Source: a virus. Taken from it: DNA of 20,668 nucleotides. The DNA is taken from IMG/VR virus record IMGVR_UViG_3300030419_004842, positions 40,611 through 61,278 of that record. One strand, given 5' to 3'. Positions 15,101 to 20,633 of this stretch are shown in pieces. Position 1 is the first letter of the stretch; each line of letters begins with the position of its first letter. The translations under genes were made by a program, and so were the position numbers. The notes under the pieces were generated by a model that searched no databases, was not told where the DNA came from, and saw only the letters and a program-made list of their open reading frames with translations.

Positions 15101-18098
15101 TTTCTGCTCCACGCAATTTTCGCGGCGCTGCGATGGCGCCCCCTTGTTTCGGACGCCCCAGCTCATCATGTCGCATTGGGTTCCGGATCACCGCATCGCC
15201 CCTCCGCACTGCTTCTTGCATTCCTACTGCTTTTCCAGTGCCCTTAGCACTACTCATAGCCTTCGTCGCCACATCCATGGCTTTTTCCAGCCTTGCGCCC
15301 GTATGGCCAAGTGCCTTAAAGTGTGCCTCAACTTTATTCTTCTTGATTTGTGCGGCAGTTAGTTGGAGTACCTTACCAACATTAGCCGCATCTTTAGCCA
15401 ATTTTGCGCTCCACTGTGGAACACCCCCCTTCATCTTTAGTCCCGCACCGGTACGACCCGGAATCTGTCCGGGGGTAACATTTGGTGTTATCTTCTTACC
15501 ACCATTAGACATATACTGAACCACACCACCATTAGCAAAGTGCTGTACGCCCGTTTTGTTCATCTTGTTAAGGTTGCTATAGCCAATAGCCTGCGCGGAA
15601 GATCTATTAACTACATATTCGCCCGGAGTCAACATAGCGGGAACCGAATCAACCGCACCGCCCCTGTTAAGCAACTGGAAATCAGCAAACTCCAAAACAG
15701 AGGCTATCTTGTTTTGTATAGAGTTTTCACCAGACGTTGCGCTGCTCGCAGTTCTTTTGGCGTCAGCGGCTATCATTAGATCAACAGCATTGTTCTCTCC
15801 AAACAATTTTTTCAGTCTTGTTTTAGCTGTTTTTGTCAGCTTTGGGAAATCAAAATTAATACCGCCGCCCCCAATCTTGGCAGCGGTTAGTGCACCAATA
15901 ACACCCTCAAGCAAATAACCCTCTAATGTCTCCTGCGCCCCCTCAAACAAGCCATTAAAATTAAAAAGCTTCTGTTCGTCTGCTTTAATGGGGGGAATAT
16001 TTAAATTCTTTACCAGTTCAGATTGAGCAATCTTCTTAACACCAACTTTGAGTGCCGCTCTAGAGGCTTTCTCAAAATCAGGACCGAGGTCTTGCATTAA
16101 TTCGCCCTTGTTGTTCTTGCCGGATATCCCCAGCACATTAAACGGCCCCTTCAAGCTAACGCCAGTGATATCACTTTTCTGTCCCTGAGCGCCCTTGGTT
16201 TTTGAAGTTCTGGAGTTAAGGTATTCCTTCTGGAGTGACTTTTGGGTGGCGGGCTTCATCGCCTTATATGCACTAGCAGTGCCGGGTTTTAGTGTCGATA
16301 TTTTTTTAGTACCATGAAGCCAGTCGCTAAAGCCCTTCGAGGGCGCCCCGCTCTTCCCAACAAGATTCGCCTGTGCGGCTTTAGCGCCCTTTGTGGCCTC
16401 TTTTCTAACTATTTGGGGTATTAGTCTATCTAAGGCGGTTTTTCGGTCGACTTTCCTTCCTTCCGTAGCAAGCGATTCTTTGTCAGCATTCAACGCAAAA
16501 ACACCATAGTTTTGTGGTCGTGTGGCCTGAATTTTGGCTACTCTTCCGCCCTTATTATATCTATTCATAGCGTGAAGACTACTGGCCCCAAGTTTTTGTG
16601 CGCTACTCTTCTTAATTACAAACTCTCCCGGCTGAAGCATCGCCGGAACCGAATCACTATTGCCAACACCCGGAACAAATCCCCCCGTAGAAAATTTATG
16701 AATCTTACCGCCCGTAGCTCTGCCCCTACCGCGACCCATACCCATCATCATACCGAGACCGGGGGCTAGAGCCGAACCAATCTTCATGGCCATCAAAGTT
16801 GTCAACAATGGAATCATCGGCGTCAAGGCGTCCGCTATCTTGATAAACGCCCTCGCCAATTCTAGTGCGCCCTTGGCCACAGACCTAAAGGTAGAGCTAT
16901 CAGCAAAATTACGCATAAGGGCGCTAAACTCTTCTTTAACCCTTGCGGCCTGAACAGCCAGACTTTGCTGTGCAGTAATAGCGTCTTTCGTAACGGAGCC
17001 AGAAGCGGCTTGAGCTACATTCAATGCTTGTTGAGCGGTGGTAAACTGCCTGATCATAGGGATCACTTTACCAATTTGGCGAAAACCACCCAACTGTTCA
17101 ACAATTTGACTAAATCTAAAGTCACGCGGATCTAATCCAGCCAGTCCCTCAGAAAGTCTTCGCACCGCCTCATAGGAGCCAACAAATTGCCCCTGCGCAT
17201 TTCGCAACTCGATGCCTAGCTGTTTAAGCATATCCACCGTTTCAGTACGCTGAATACGTGTAAAAATAGTTCTCAAACCGGTAGCAATGGTTTCTGCCGT
17301 TTCACGAGTAGTGGCTCGCACAGACGTAAACAGAGCTATAAGTTCGTTCACGCTACCACCAGCAGTTTCAAACACACCACCGACACGGCGAACAACAGAA
17401 ATTAAGTCATTAGACTCAACGGCAAACCTTTTAGACACAGCATTAATAGCATCCATCGTTTGCTCAAGAAACTTAATGTCACCACCAGCCCTCTGTGCCT
17501 CAGCCCTGAACTGACGCAATACAGCAATTGCCCCTTCTGTGGTGTTGCGAATGTCATCAAAAGTAGCACCAAGACTTGTCTTAGCTAGAATGTCTAGTGC
17601 TTGTTTGGTCTTCTGAGCAGAGAAACCAGCCTGAGTCAAAATTCTTGAAACGTTAAGCAGGTCACTAGAAGAGGCACCCAAACTTGTAGACAGGCGAGTA
17701 ATTTCTTTTGTTAGTCCTTGTAGGTTTTTAACACTTTTGCCACTAACCTGAGAAATTTTTACCAACTCTCGCTCAAACGAAATAGCTTCTCCAACAGCAT
17801 TTTTCACCGCGTGAGCAAAGGCGAGCATTGTGCCTGTTGCCACCGTAATAACACTAAATCTACGGGCCGCTTCAGAAAGATTTCGATTCAGCTTACCAAC
17901 AGCAGCGGCGGAACCACGGGCACTTTTATCTACATTCCGTAGCTCCTTATTAACCTTAGCCACGGCGCGTGCGTCACCTTTCACCTGAACGTTGGCGGTA
18001 ACGCCCTGTAGCTGCCTCTTTATTTGCCCAACTACCTGACCAACATTACGAGGTGCTTGTAGTTGTAGCTGCGCGGTAAGGTTGAATCGCTCGGCCAT
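9108..18098 (-). CDS. Tail tape measure protein, 2996 aa
   Basis: It sets tail length, fills the tail tube and is usually ejected into the host ahead of the DNA. I choose the ATG at 18098 (MAERFNLTAQ) because GGAG sits five bases upstream; the in-frame TTG at 18113 has no such site. Residues about 105-345 (SFERELVKISQVSGKSVKNL, then LSTSLGASSSDLLNVSRILT and TTRETAETIATGLRTIF) match the phage minor tail (TP901-type) tape measure domain. Four modules with VPAML[TQ]PGE[FY]V lie at about 472-518, 813-858, 2101-2151 and 2843-2888. Hydrophobic segments lie around 1200-1370 and include a glycine zipper at 1336-1368. Residues 1370-2095 are charged, helical and likely coiled coil. Residues about 2152-2842 are unusually basic and Pro-rich. 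No lytic transglycosylase or peptidase motif was found. The end, HNFKGDMSLAFSVTNTDALK, is typical of tape measures. Confidence 0.95.
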   Translation of the reverse strand: MAERFNLTAQLQLQAPRNVGQVVGQIKRQLQGVTANVQVKGDARAVAKVNKELRNVDKSARGSAAAVGKLNRNLSEAARRFSVITVATGTMLAFAHAVKNAVGEAISFERELVKISQVSGKSVKNLQGLTKEITRLSTSLGASSSDLLNVSRILTQAGFSAQKTKQALDILAKTSLGATFDDIRNTTEGAIAVLRQFRAEAQRAGGDIKFLEQTMDAINAVSKRFAVESNDLISVVRRVGGVFETAGGSVNELIALFTSVRATTRETAETIATGLRTIFTRIQRTETVDMLKQLGIELRNAQGQFVGSYEAVRRLSEGLAGLDPRDFRFSQIVEQLGGFRQIGKVIPMIRQFTTAQQALNVAQAASGSVTKDAITAQQSLAVQAARVKEEFSALMRNFADSSTFRSVAKGALELARAFIKIADALTPMIPLLTTLMAMKIGSALAPGLGMMMGMGRGRGRATGGKIHKFSTGGFVPGVGNSDSVPAMLQPGEFVIKKSSAQKLGASSLHAMNRYNKGGRVAKIQATRPQNYGVFALNADKESLATEGRKVDRKTALDRLIPQIVRKEATKGAKAAQANLVGKSGAPSKGFSDWLHGTKKISTLKPGTASAYKAMKPATQKSLQKEYLNSRTSKTKGAQGQKSDITGVSLKGPFNVLGISGKNNKGELMQDLGPDFEKASRAALKVGVKKIAQSELVKNLNIPPIKADEQKLFNFNGLFEGAQETLEGYLLEGVIGALTAAKIGGGGINFDFPKLTKTAKTRLKKLFGENNAVDLMIAADAKRTASSATSGENSIQNKIASVLEFADFQLLNRGGAVDSVPAMLTPGEYVVNRSSAQAIGYSNLNKMNKTGVQHFANGGVVQYMSNGGKKITPNVTPGQIPGRTGAGLKMKGGVPQWSAKLAKDAANVGKVLQLTAAQIKKNKVEAHFKALGHTGARLEKAMDVATKAMSSAKGTGKAVGMQEAVRRGDAVIRNPMRHDELGRPKQGGAIAAPRKLRGAERVGGVAETRAAGSVPAPHIKASAASRTAGMQAIIETSPSARHLEAARKQYVTNLKAGMSAQNAMNNALKVGAQAHKQSGGISKEGLQYAKQLNTARQTLAQKLGAAAKTAGGNVVGSKVAGRAMAPFKAAGTGLRAAVPFGEAGKAARQRIGAGARKLPGGARDAAKAVSGTASAMQQFVFLGAAVTSVTSQMSSLSDTTKQAINETAGFATGMVGIAGTVINTLTNLVVSNVAAAASEDAETQSNIRAASMGSKVGGAFSALLVVVTVAMTALKYLSASQKAMADEARKKWTNALNKISKEGGGDADEITKSMQAEMAARHKSAELFGKTALMTTGSFIAAGAGIGALLGGPLGAGIGAAAGGLMGVWQSSKMATNAVDAARDARIAEIKAIRGTIESFISLRNTQKKLKDTLADIDASGLSAEKQLDLRLKATGEAVGKREVSRGGAQSVTEIARIAKTLGATSAEVLATGGDEKKLKDLAKKNGQSTQAAINASTALGAALMQRKALEEAASDQVKATSANYAKATDAIRSAANFTELNKAMPRFKKALADNIAAIEEKSSLEIRIAQETLDSTDVSNKTARASAQQALNDAKKRRSNALKMANLSAKQAVNATRKRIKEDLLAAKAAESFRKAMVASSKFMRAFGAVTDANTKREKQLKGQQALIENKDLDFSITQAQGLGDLTMIRDLKKFDRELKTSIADLPPTLRKEALKLARGVKETAVLVTKGKEFLVGKRIGPRDKAPSAVDILKSVGIDPTKQSASVIQQVQKQVEKAFSDRVLDANEFDEIFKPLISIGQDQAKKLSAIQNEVNRALGNHARALNNQLAVLEKRRAAELNMIDIQNKNEVMLAKARGADDADIGKILDRQERKRAQAALGGVGVRAGDIGGAVAAREAAEKRRAEIEKERHNMNLSTDARKKLMTEDKKMQIVIQRTTAEIKRLGNQSEKAGRLMDQIDAERAKREVLTGLVTDFVVGGQEERRAMQKSVMGIQFAVATGTLQNQSPEQRQATVGMLDKLADIEIPGAGGMTGKEVKQKLVFDDAVRMGLDPKIAKQLATATSKEEKLIKALESLTKVMEAANKAEAEGKAMGGLIHLAGGGSTIFKPRGTDTVPAMLTPGEFVIKKSSVDKYGVGMMSAINAGRFANGGRVSYLQDGGKSSFWQSTVPRYKTTRIYHDEKHPDAMPGTSRPTPTWQRAKKSSGPTHRGSASEVVTVGGRKYPNRFWPSWEEWGDKYGPDHGLLSLFRFKDWNKNQGPGFLKANEFGDPATESFNPFGFKRSFADVIGPKQHAYQKRMNKLRWMEEQERKKKLEEAARRKFNFASGGVVYASLGGGPIPTTKEIERRKEYQMPEARTGPGYKGFGIKMLADFLNPYLGIKKNFDGTPVNQHVGGKLGSGIRRAGHETGRTVVGFDLLLQDFLGIHSSKSKRAGFGAKTPVPTVGPSRLGGQVTPAVQKAYDEMQRNKKRGSWMEAFGFAEGGFIEVPYFSRKKMKFQEPWNLTKPFVIIDGLVIPKNKAAAYRSRKKAIQVANAMKKKDWKRVLQLDPKNKKALQMRDAAERAARVEESRRKHAKTISQLERLIKGKPSSPKGPGFSRPEPRRNILDIPSQGMSQHGVSPIELFDPEPPEPKSLLPKRRMDAGRRRTRKPIEKTFDLGTTFDPFMFGAGEPTATKRKMPDVSGIGIPEDPRNVAAQRAINRANREEALFKAQQARQAPAQPAQTRGMPFAFRSQESFDRAKEQRDKRHRIIAWDQPEWYRKKHYNNSNSPYYRMTISQARKKQKAKQIIKDRALEKGAARRRRLGKSEFTQQFRNRFERADMKAQQRRQRLQMRYGQRFADGGQVDSVPAMLTPGEFVMNRDAVQRYGTGFMSRLNRGNLPGFNNGGVVGAKYFQNGSTSAVKQGGGFNFGSLAGMLDTMTKAFPTLNNVITKLQNVFSDLNMTHNFKGDMSLAFSVTNTDALKQSIADAITPHISDLITRELDNRFGGFNATGT
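9435..9572 (-). repeat. Tape measure VPAML module, copy 4
   Basis: FADGGQVDSVPAMLTPGEFV, then MNRDAVQRYGTGFMSRLNRG, closing with NNGGVVGAKYF. It lies about 105 residues before the C-terminus and ends the basic, Pro-rich region. Confidence 0.85.
9573..11645 (-). other. Basic, Pro-rich region of the tape measure protein (about 690 residues)
   Basis: Between VPAML modules 3 and 4 the coiled-coil pattern stops. The segment is rich in Arg, Lys, Pro, Trp, Phe and Tyr, with pieces such as WPSWEEWGDKYGPDHG, KRRMDAGRRRTRK and ARKKQKAKQIIKDR. Two FAxGG half-modules lie inside (near 11111-11130 and 10651-10660). One short piece, KKKDWKRVLQLDPKNKKAL, looks like part of a TPR helix pair. Confidence 0.6.
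11111..11130 (-). repeat. 20-base repeat in the tape measure gene, copy A
   Basis: It encodes the FASGGVV half-module and matches the bases at 15521-15540 in 19 of 20 positions. The close match at DNA level suggests recent copying or gene conversion between modules. Confidence 0.6.
11646..11798 (-). repeat. Tape measure VPAML module, copy 3
   Basis: AGGGSTIF, then TDTVPAMLTPGEFVIKKSSV, then GMMSAINAGRFANGGRVSYL. It marks the border between the coiled-coil region and the basic, Pro-rich region. Confidence 0.85.
13994..14093 (-). other. Glycine-zipper hydrophobic segment of the tape measure protein
   Basis: Residues about 1336-1368 (numbered from the ATG at 18098) read GSFIAAGAGIGALLGG and PLGAGIGAAAGGLMGVW, with Gly or Ala every three to four positions and no charge. 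Such zippers pack membrane helices. In tape measures, hydrophobic stretches of this kind are thought to help form a channel across the inner membrane during DNA entry. Confidence 0.7.
15521..15540 (-). repeat. 20-base repeat in the tape measure gene, copy B
   Basis: It encodes the FANGGVV end of VPAML module 2. It differs from copy A by one base. A shorter version occurs at 11645-11659 in module 3. Confidence 0.6.
15525..15662 (-). repeat. Tape measure VPAML module, copy 2
   Basis: RGGAVDSVPAMLTPGEYVVN, then a short helix with NLNKMNK, closing with FANGGVVQY. A further GG follows seven residues later. Confidence 0.85.
16545..16685 (-). repeat. Tape measure VPAML module, copy 1
   Basis: A glycine pair (TGGFVPG), then DSVPAMLQPGEFVIKKSSAQ, about 20 residues, then NKGGRV. 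Q replaces the T that follows PAML in the other copies. It lies right after the N-terminal tape measure domain and a hydrophobic Met/Gly-rich stretch. Confidence 0.85.
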
Positions 18099-18103
18099 CT
18101 TTG

Positions 18104-18107
18104 CTCC
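18104..18107 (-). promoter_or_regulatory. Ribosome binding site of the tape measure gene
   Basis: GGAG stands five bases before the ATG at 18098. It decides this start over the TTG at 18113, which would place the site inside the coding sequence and has no Shine-Dalgarno of its own. Confidence 0.75.
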
Positions 18108-18117
18108 ATCCAAATAG

Positions 18118-18146
18118 AAAAAATGGGGAAACTATGGAGTTTCCCC
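18118..18146 (-). terminator. Intrinsic (Rho-independent) terminator before the tape measure gene
   Basis: On the minus strand GGGGAAACT (18146-18138), loop CCAT, then AGTTTCCCC (18133-18125) form a perfect nine-base-pair stem with a four-base loop. It is followed by A and six T (18123-18118). This is a textbook intrinsic terminator, lying 20 bases before the tape measure ATG and 32 bases after the stop of the 332-aa gene. It should end much of the transcription coming from the chaperone-like genes and so lower tape measure mRNA, unless the phage antiterminates or restarts downstream. Confidence 0.8.
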
Positions 18147-18170
18147 GTAACACATAATTCCCGAAAGATT

Positions 18171-18180
18171 ATACACAATT
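18171..18180 (-). promoter_or_regulatory. Shared 10-mer AATTGTGTAT in the gap before the tape measure
   Basis: The ten bases AATTGTGTAT begin within the stop codon of the 332-aa gene and lead into TATAAT (18173-18168), a perfect -10-like hexamer. No TTGACA-like -35 box stands 16-18 bases upstream. The same 10-mer occurs in the gap before the 324-aa gene. It could be a phage promoter element or an RNA processing site. A promoter here would run into the terminator about 25 bases later, which speaks against a simple promoter. Confidence 0.3.
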
Positions 18181-19177
18181 ATTGTGCACTTTTGGCATCT
18201 TTAGTGTTTCTTTTGGTACGCTTCTGAGGCTTATTCTCTGCTTTTAAGGCATCTTCCTCTTCTTCAGAAGCCTCTTCTTTGTTAGATTCCACAATAACGG
18301 GCTTACCGTCGTCGTCTAGGAAGGGCTTTCTTTCCTTAAGTGAGAGCTGAATCCACTCTTCCTCGCCCTCATCATTTGTTACAGCCACAACCTCTTCACC
18401 ATCTCTATTGACGAAATATACCTCTTCTGGGTCTTGTTTTTCAGCGCCCTCTGGGGTCCGGTAGGCTATAAATCTGCCATCCTCATTAACAAGCCTACCA
18501 TCAGCGTCTACCAAGTGCCCATCATTATTAATAAACTTGAGGTCTTCATTAACAAAGCTAAATTCTTTTAGGAATTTGTTTTCTTCAAGATTATTGTCAT
18601 AGTTGGGATCTAATCCGTAAATCATATTGGCGAGTTCAGCAGAAGCCTCGCTTACCCACGGTTGAGTAGCATTAGCATCATATGCTGCCTGTTCAGGGAA
18701 ACAAGGCTGCTTCGTATCCGGATTGAGAATACATAGCCTAACCAACTCCGAGAATCTAGCATTGTCTGCCTGACCTTCCGCTGAGTTGGAATCGAGCGCA
18801 TTTCTTTCGGCAAGAAAGTCTCTAAAGTCTTCTCGTAAATTCCTCAATTCCAGCGCCACATCTTTGGCCTCTGAAAGCCTAATGCCACCCCCTTTGAGGA
18901 GGGCTTCTTTTTTGCTGATATCGTCCACGAATTTATCGTGCTGCTTTTGTTTTTCTTCGTTCCATATTCCCTGCTGCTCCATGTAGTCTGTGAGCTTCTG
19001 TCTCAACAGGGCGCCAGAATCTAGGGCGCTTCTAAATGCCTTATTGTATTCAACCTGTGAATCCCTATAGTGCTGTGCCGTAGGCTGAATAACAATCACC
19101 TTAACCGGATTGCCATCATTATCCGTGCTGTTAATTTCTCGTTCCTTGTCATCAATGCTTTTTTTCTTATCCGTCAT
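18179..19177 (-). CDS. Putative tail assembly chaperone-like protein, 332 aa
   Basis: It lies directly before the tape measure, where tail assembly chaperones are normally encoded. The ATG at 19177 overlaps the 127-aa gene by 11 bases, and GGAGAAG (19184-19190) inside that gene is six bases upstream. Residues about 40-150 form a helical domain with Y44, A47, A51, G55, W72 and the motif ALDSNSAEGQADNA (127-140). The same residues occur at the same numbers in the 347-aa protein. Residues about 211-238 are four seven-residue units (EDLKFIN, NDGHLVD, ADGRLVN, EDGRFIA). Further DG turns follow (VNRDGEEVV, FLDDDGKPV). The tail is acidic (EEASEEEED) and then basic (KPQKRTKRNTK), probably disordered. 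The chaperone role rests on position and domain style, not on a characterised homologue. Confidence 0.7.
   Translation of the reverse strand: MTDKKKSIDDKEREINSTDNDGNPVKVIVIQPTAQHYRDSQVEYNKAFRSALDSGALLRQKLTDYMEQQGIWNEEKQKQHDKFVDDISKKEALLKGGGIRLSEAKDVALELRNLREDFRDFLAERNALDSNSAEGQADNARFSELVRLCILNPDTKQPCFPEQAAYDANATQPWVSEASAELANMIYGLDPNYDNNLEENKFLKEFSFVNEDLKFINNDGHLVDADGRLVNEDGRFIAYRTPEGAEKQDPEEVYFVNRDGEEVVAVTNDEGEEEWIQLSLKERKPFLDDDGKPVIVESNKEEASEEEEDALKAENKPQKRTKRNTKDAKSAQ
18464..18547 (-). repeat. Four tandem seven-residue DG repeats in the 332-aa protein
   Basis: Four units in exact register: EDLKFIN, NDGHLVD, ADGRLVN, EDGRFIA. The consensus is acidic/Asn, D, G, any, hydrophobic, V/I, polar. 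This suggests short strands joined by DG turns. Two looser copies (VNRDGEEVV, FLDDDGKPV) follow. Confidence 0.75.
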
Positions 19178-19550
19178 TATCGTCTTCTCCTTTAGGTTTA
19201 GATACTGGTAATGAAATAAAATGTTTTTTTCTGACTATTTCATAGTTAAGAAATTCCGATTCCAAGCTCCTTATCTGTGTGTTGCCTCGATCTAGTATTT
19301 GGGCTCTCGCCTCTTCATATATTTCGTGAATATGTTTTTGTTCTGGTGTTTTTTCTTCCTCTGTATTGCCAAACCCCCATAAAAACCCAAAGCTTTCTTC
19401 AAGTGTTGATAGAGCGCCAATCATTGTGGTTTGAATTTTTTTCTTTGCCGCTTTAAACAATTGGTTCCGAGACATATCCTTGCGGCGGCTTTCCCTAATG
19501 GCTTTTAGGTCGAGTGATTTTTTTAAAAATGCTTCATATTCCTGTGTCAT
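19167..19550 (-). CDS. Small helical protein upstream of the tape measure, 127 aa
   Basis: The ATG at 19550 has GGGAG five bases upstream and begins ten bases after the 347-aa gene. The protein is charged and almost wholly helical in pattern. A first helix-rich part (FLKKSLDLKAIRESRRKDMS) is followed by AAKKKIQTTMIGALSTLEES. A hinge holds FGFLWGFGNTEEEKTPEQ. A second helical part is IYEEARAQILDRGNTQIRSL. The C-terminus is acidic, and its last codons carry the ribosome site of the 332-aa gene. I do not recognise a named family. Between two chaperone-like genes and before the tape measure, it may be part of the same tail-assembly complex. The frame relation to the next gene is +1, with no convincing slippery site. 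Confidence 0.65.
   Translation of the reverse strand: MTQEYEAFLKKSLDLKAIRESRRKDMSRNQLFKAAKKKIQTTMIGALSTLEESFGFLWGFGNTEEEKTPEQKHIHEIYEEARAQILDRGNTQIRSLESEFLNYEIVRKKHFISLPVSKPKGEDDNDG
19184..19190 (-). promoter_or_regulatory. Ribosome binding site of the 332-aa gene, inside the 127-aa gene
   Basis: GGAGAAG lies six bases before the ATG at 19177 and within the last codons of the 127-aa gene. Together with the 11-base overlap it points to coupled translation rather than a frameshift fusion. Confidence 0.7.
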
Positions 19551-19560
19551 GTTTTTCTCC

Positions 19561-20604
19561 CTATTTGCTCTTGATCTTATTGATCTGAGCTTGAGTATTT
19601 TGCAAGGCTATTTCTTGCTGCACATCTGCAAATTTTGTAAAATTAATGGAACCAGCTTCCTCAATCTGTTTATTTCTTTGTTCCATAATGGCCCTAGAGT
19701 GAGGATGATTAAGGTCCAAGATTTCCTGAACTGCCTCTTGGCTATCCGCCATTAGAAAAACTTCTTGCGAATTGGCAATCTTTGGATTGTTGGTAAGTTT
19801 GTCAACTTCTTGCTGTTTTTTCATTTTTTCTGCTTCCCTTCTTTGTACAACGAACCATCCGTCCAAGCAATCATCGTCATCAATGACCTTCTCTTTCGGC
19901 GTATCTGAGCTTTCATAAACCGAATCATACATGGAAGAATAAGAGCAAAGATTAGCTTGGTCTCTGGTTATGTCACAGGCCAGCCCGCCAAATAGATTTG
20001 TACCCGATTTGCCCAAACTCCACATTGGTCTCCAAGGATGAGATCTAGCTATTTTTCTCATGTCAGAATGATCAATGACTTCTCCTGCATACTTATCCAT
20101 AACCGTAGAGATAGAATACTTGCCCCACTGATAGTCGCTTCCATCTTTATTTTTTGTGTTGGTGGAAATCAACCATGTTTTTTGAGCGAAACTAGCGATA
20201 CCCTCACATGTTGTGTGATCTAATATCGTTTTTTTCATCTTAAAGCCCATCATTTTTTTTTCCATCGCCCTAATGTAAGACTTAATTCCGCGCAACTTTC
20301 GAGGATCATAAAAAGACTTAAAAGCCTCTACTTTTAGATCGTCGATCTGTTTCTCTATCTTGTCAGCCTCTCTATCGTCATGGGGAGACCACATCTCATG
20401 AGCCAGCAAGATTTCAATTATCTCACTCTTTACAAAAACGCCCTCGAAATACGCCTTTTTATACGCTTCATCGTATATCTCAAAAGACTCTTCGAGATCG
20501 TCTCTGCTGGGCTCCTGTATAAATAAAACAAGATCGCCTAGCTTTAAGCGTAGACGACCTTGTAATATTCTATACAGAAGTTTTTCATAGTATATATCGT
20601 CCAT
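19561..20604 (-). CDS. Putative tail assembly protein, 347 aa, paralogue of the 332-aa protein
   Basis: The ATG at 20604 gives MDDIYYEKLLYRILQGRLRL; AGG is adjacent and GGA lies seven bases upstream, so the site is weak. The frame happens to stay open upstream to the window edge, so a longer start cannot be excluded. Residues 40-150 are helical and share Y44, A47, A51, G55, W72, D81, K82, I87, R112, F121, L128, D129, E134, G135, A137, A140 and L145 with the 332-aa protein, without any gap. The second half has no counterpart there: it holds HPWRPMWSLGKSGTNLFGG, then DDDDCLDGWFVVQRR and a helical tail with NSQEVFLMADSQEAVQEI. No catalytic motif is seen. I infer a tail-assembly chaperone or adaptor role from the paralogy and from its place two genes before the tape measure. 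Confidence 0.65.
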   Translation of the reverse strand: MDDIYYEKLLYRILQGRLRLKLGDLVLFIQEPSRDDLEESFEIYDEAYKKAYFEGVFVKSEIIEILLAHEMWSPHDDREADKIEKQIDDLKVEAFKSFYDPRKLRGIKSYIRAMEKKMMGFKMKKTILDHTTCEGIASFAQKTWLISTNTKNKDGSDYQWGKYSISTVMDKYAGEVIDHSDMRKIARSHPWRPMWSLGKSGTNLFGGLACDITRDQANLCSYSSMYDSVYESSDTPKEKVIDDDDCLDGWFVVQRREAEKMKKQQEVDKLTNNPKIANSQEVFLMADSQEAVQEILDLNHPHSRAIMEQRNKQIEEAGSINFTKFADVQQEIALQNTQAQINKIKSK

Positions 20605-20633
20605 CCTAATTCCGTTTCTAGCCCTAGATACTA

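Noticed and set aside
9108-18098. Peptidoglycan hydrolase domain inside the tape measure
   Set aside because: No transglycosylase or M23-type peptidase motif was found on reading the whole protein.
18099-18113. TTG start at 18113 for the tape measure gene
   Set aside because: The Shine-Dalgarno GGAG falls downstream of the TTG and at the right distance from the ATG at 18098.
19167-19177. Programmed frameshift joining the 127-aa and 332-aa genes, like the lambda G/GT chaperones
   Set aside because: The relation is +1, the overlap has no slippery heptamer, the A-run lies after the stop of the first gene, and the second gene has its own good Shine-Dalgarno.
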